A stretch of 34,098 nt of DNA, taken from the NCBI GenBank assembly GCA_902492655.1, contig CABUMF010000020.1, positions 1-34,098 of the forward strand, written 5' to 3'. The notes beneath the pieces were generated by a model. The model searched no databases and was not told where the DNA came from. It saw nothing but the letters and a program-made list of their open reading frames with translations. This document shows, in pieces, positions 32,589 to 34,098 of this stretch; within the stretch, counting starts at the first letter, position 1; each line of letters opens with the position of its first letter. The stretch comes from an uncultured Eubacteriales bacterium. GTDB taxonomy: Bacteria > Bacillota > Clostridia > HGM11514. The position numbers and the translations under genes are program-made.

Positions 32589-32621
32589 AATCCCTCACCT
32601 CACCTGATTATATGAGGGATT
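32589..32621. repeat. Inverted repeat over the spoIIID start region
   Basis: AATCCCTCA (32589-32597) and TGAGGGATT (32613-32621) form perfect 9-base arms, 15 bases apart. The left arm lies between the start codon and the -10 region and the right arm overlaps the -10 box and spacer. Confidence 0.5.
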
Positions 32622-32635
32622 TATGATTAAAATTC
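32607..32635 (-). promoter_or_regulatory. Sigma-E-like promoter of spoIIID
   Basis: On the minus strand GAATTTT (32635-32629), 14 bases, then CATATAAT (32614-32607). Both fit the sigma-E consensus (KMATATT, 14, CATACAAT) with one mismatch each. The spoIIID gene is transcribed by sigma-E in Bacillus subtilis. Transcription would start about 12 bases before the ATG. Confidence 0.55.
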
Positions 32636-32640
32636 TCAAA

Positions 32641-32672
32641 AAAGAAAAAAGACGGTGCAAAAACGCCGTCTT
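32641..32672 (-). terminator. Rho-independent terminator of the ABC transporter operon
   Basis: On the minus strand AAGACGG (32672-32666), a 10-base loop, and CCGTCTT (32655-32649), followed by TTTTCTTT to 32641. It lies just after the ABC ATPase stop at 32678. Confidence 0.85.
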
Positions 32673-32677
32673 ATATT

Positions 32678-33451
32678 TCAGTTACCGCATTCAATACTTA
32701 TTTCATTAAACATTTTAAGATAATTGTCAATCCCGAAATCAGCCTTTTCCTCTCCGGAAATATCCAGCACCGTTTTTCCCTCATGCATCATTAGCGAGCG
32801 TGTTCCGTATTCAACCGCATATCTTAAGTTGTGAGTAACCATAAGAGTAGTAATTTTATCTTCATTAACTATTCTTTCGGTAAGCCCCATTACTATGTCG
32901 GCAGATTTCGGGTCAAGCGCCGCCGTATGCTCGTCAAGAAGCAAAAGCTCGGGGCGAACCAGCGTTGCCATAATAAGCGACAGTGCCTGCCTCTGTCCTC
33001 CGGAAAGCGAACCTGCTTTTGTGTTAAGGCGGTTTTCAAGCCCCATTCCGAGAGTTTCAAGCTTGCTTTGATAAAAGTTCTTTCTTTTTGAGTTCAAGCC
33101 CGGCGTCAAATTAAAGCTTTTTGTTTTGTTGTCCGCAACAGACATATTTTCAAAAATCGTCATGGACGGGCAGGTTCCAACGGAAGGGTTCTGGAAAACA
33201 CGGGCTATTTTTGCAGCTCTTTTGAAATTTTTCTGCTTGGAAATATCTGTACCGTCAAGTATAACATTTCCGCAATCGGGCATAACATCACCCGAAATAA
33301 TATTGAGCATCGTTGTTTTGCCGGAACCGTTGCTCCCGACAACCGCAACAAATTCGCCGTTTTTTATTTCGATATTAAAATCTAAAAACAGTATTTTTTC
33401 GTCAATCGTGCCCTTATTAAAGGTTTTGTTTATATGTTCGAGTTTAAGCAT
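32678..33451 (-). CDS. ABC transporter ATP-binding protein (partner of the adjacent permease)
   Basis: A 257-residue ATPase. Walker A is GSNGSGKTT (about residues 39-47), the signature is GSLSGGQRQ, Walker B LLLLDEHTAALD, and the H-loop VTHN. It is a standard single-domain ABC subunit. It starts about 15 bases after the permease stop, with AAGGA upstream of the ATG, so it is the last gene of an import operon that continues beyond the window. The permease resembles the TrpY-type family, which suggests a substrate such as an amino acid or related small molecule, but this is not certain. Confidence 0.9.
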   Translation of the reverse strand: MLKLEHINKTFNKGTIDEKILFLDFNIEIKNGEFVAVVGSNGSGKTTMLNIISGDVMPDCGNVILDGTDISKQKNFKRAAKIARVFQNPSVGTCPSMTIFENMSVADNKTKSFNLTPGLNSKRKNFYQSKLETLGMGLENRLNTKAGSLSGGQRQALSLIMATLVRPELLLLDEHTAALDPKSADIVMGLTERIVNEDKITTLMVTHNLRYAVEYGTRSLMMHEGKTVLDISGEEKADFGIDNYLKMFNEISIECGN

Positions 33452-33466
33452 TAATACAAATCCTTC

Positions 33467-34098
33467 CTAATTCCTGCGTTTTTTGCTTACCAGAAGCGTA
33501 GCGACAAACAGAAGTGTAATGATAAGGTTCGTATCGGAAGACTGAAGCCCCGCACTGATTGCGCCGGTGATACAAGCCTTATAGATAATCATACCCAAAA
33601 GCACGCCGGTAGTGAGATTAAAAAGCTTAAGCTTTCCGAAAACCGTGGTTCCGATAATGACCGCCGCAAGCCCCATAACCAATATGCCGGTACCTGAAGT
33701 TATGTCAAACTGCATATTTCTTTGACAGCTTAGCGCACCCGAAAGAGCAACAAGGGAATTTGCAATGGAAAGACCGATAATTTTTACCGTTCCCGGATTT
33801 TTTGCAAGTGTTACAATAAGCTGTTCGTTATCTCCGGCACTTCTTAACAGAAAGCCGGATTTGGTACGCAAATACCAATCAAGAATAAGCTTTGCAAAAA
33901 CCGCAATTGCAACTATGAACAAAAGATATTTATACGACTGAAGCCATGCAGGAAATTTTTCGGCAACGGTAAAAATAGTTTTTTCCTGCATTAAGAACTT
34001 GTTCGGTGCTCCGACAATTCTGTAATTAACAGAGTACAGTGCCGTCATCATAAGTATGCCCGCAAGAAGGTCCTTAATTTTGAGCTTTACATTGAAAA
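33467..34098 (-). CDS. ABC transporter permease (partial, start beyond the window), TrpY-like
   Basis: The reading frame is open to the end of the window, where it reads FNVKLKIKDLLAGILMMTAL before NYRIVGAPNKFL. That stretch belongs to the LKIPxLLAGILTM block of BPD_transp_2-type permeases, so the ATG at 34051 is not the true start. At least 210 residues with several membrane helices are visible, including the loops SAGDNEQLI and LSGALSCQRN. In the TrpXYZ-like systems of streptococci a permease of this kind pairs with a substrate-binding lipoprotein and the ATPase, often under tryptophan control. The binding protein would lie to the right, outside the window. Substrate unknown here. Confidence 0.82.
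   Translation of the reverse strand, partial: FNVKLKIKDLLAGILMMTALYSVNYRIVGAPNKFLMQEKTIFTVAEKFPAWLQSYKYLLFIVAIAVFAKLILDWYLRTKSGFLLRSAGDNEQLIVTLAKNPGTVKIIGLSIANSLVALSGALSCQRNMQFDITSGTGILVMGLAAVIIGTTVFGKLKLFNLTTGVLLGMIIYKACITGAISAGLQSSDTNLIITLLFVATLLVSKKRRN

Noticed and set aside
1..34098. CRISPR arrays, tRNA/rRNA genes, riboswitches, transposases or phage genes.
   Set aside because: No repeat-spacer pattern, cloverleaf, conserved riboswitch core or transposase-like reading frame was recognised.

Overview
The window looks like chromosomal DNA from a spore-forming, low-to-moderate-GC member of the Clostridia, probably an uncultured gut-type lineage. The evidence is a SpoIIID regulator with a sigma-E-like promoter, a CIRCE-controlled groESL operon, a FeoA/FeoB pair, an RNase M5-like Toprim/DUF4093 protein, a DUF6514-like small protein, an SLH/YcdB surface protein, A/G-rich ribosome binding sites and many close or overlapping gene junctions. 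The exact genus cannot be read from the sequence. No rRNA, tRNA, CRISPR array, insertion sequence or prophage gene was seen.

Layout. (1) 1-2563: a small DUF6514-like gene (minus) and, divergently, feoA-feoB for ferrous iron uptake. (2) 2619-13683: a pectin/rhamnogalacturonan-type catabolic locus. A seven-gene minus-strand operon (GH78-like alpha-L-rhamnosidase, TIM-barrel epimerase, Gfo/Idh oxidoreductase, second TIM-barrel epimerase, glucuronate isomerase UxaC, mannonate-oxidoreductase-like SDR, YghZ-like aldo-keto reductase) is divergent from a GH28-like beta-helix enzyme and a short substrate-binding lipoprotein. The two transcripts share a 150-bp intergenic region with two good sigma-A promoters and twin AAAAGTGA-type palindromes. 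Neither glycosidase has a signal peptide, so imported oligosaccharides are probably degraded in the cytoplasm. (3) 13651-25784: a continuous minus-strand array of cell-envelope genes: GT39-like glycosyltransferase, PglF/CapD-type nucleotide-sugar dehydratase, PAP2 phosphatase, diacylglycerol/lipid kinase, glycogen branching enzyme, U32 protein, Maf, MreC and a class B penicillin-binding protein. MreB and MreD are missing from their usual places. (4) 25949-28878: DUF378 membrane protein, Toprim/DUF4093 protein, groES, groEL on the plus strand. (5) 28932-34098: minus-strand YcdB/SLH surface protein, a stand-alone Gfo/Idh oxidoreductase, spoIIID, and an ABC transporter ATPase plus a permease cut by the window edge.

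How it fits together. In region 2, rhamnosidase and polygalacturonase-like enzymes would release rhamnose and uronic acids; UxaC and the SDR carry uronates to mannonate. The Gfo/Idh enzyme with two AP-endonuclease-2-type TIM barrels is the least explained part. It resembles the oxidise-then-eliminate/epimerise toolkit of the E. coli Ycj and gut C-glycoside (Dgp) pathways, and is my best candidate for an undescribed sugar-processing route. In region 3, dehydratase, glycosyltransferase, PAP2 phosphatase and lipid kinase suggest lipid-linked glycan synthesis with carrier recycling, beside elongation-type peptidoglycan genes. Promoters, terminators and starts were read by eye; family assignments rest on recognised motifs, with no database search.
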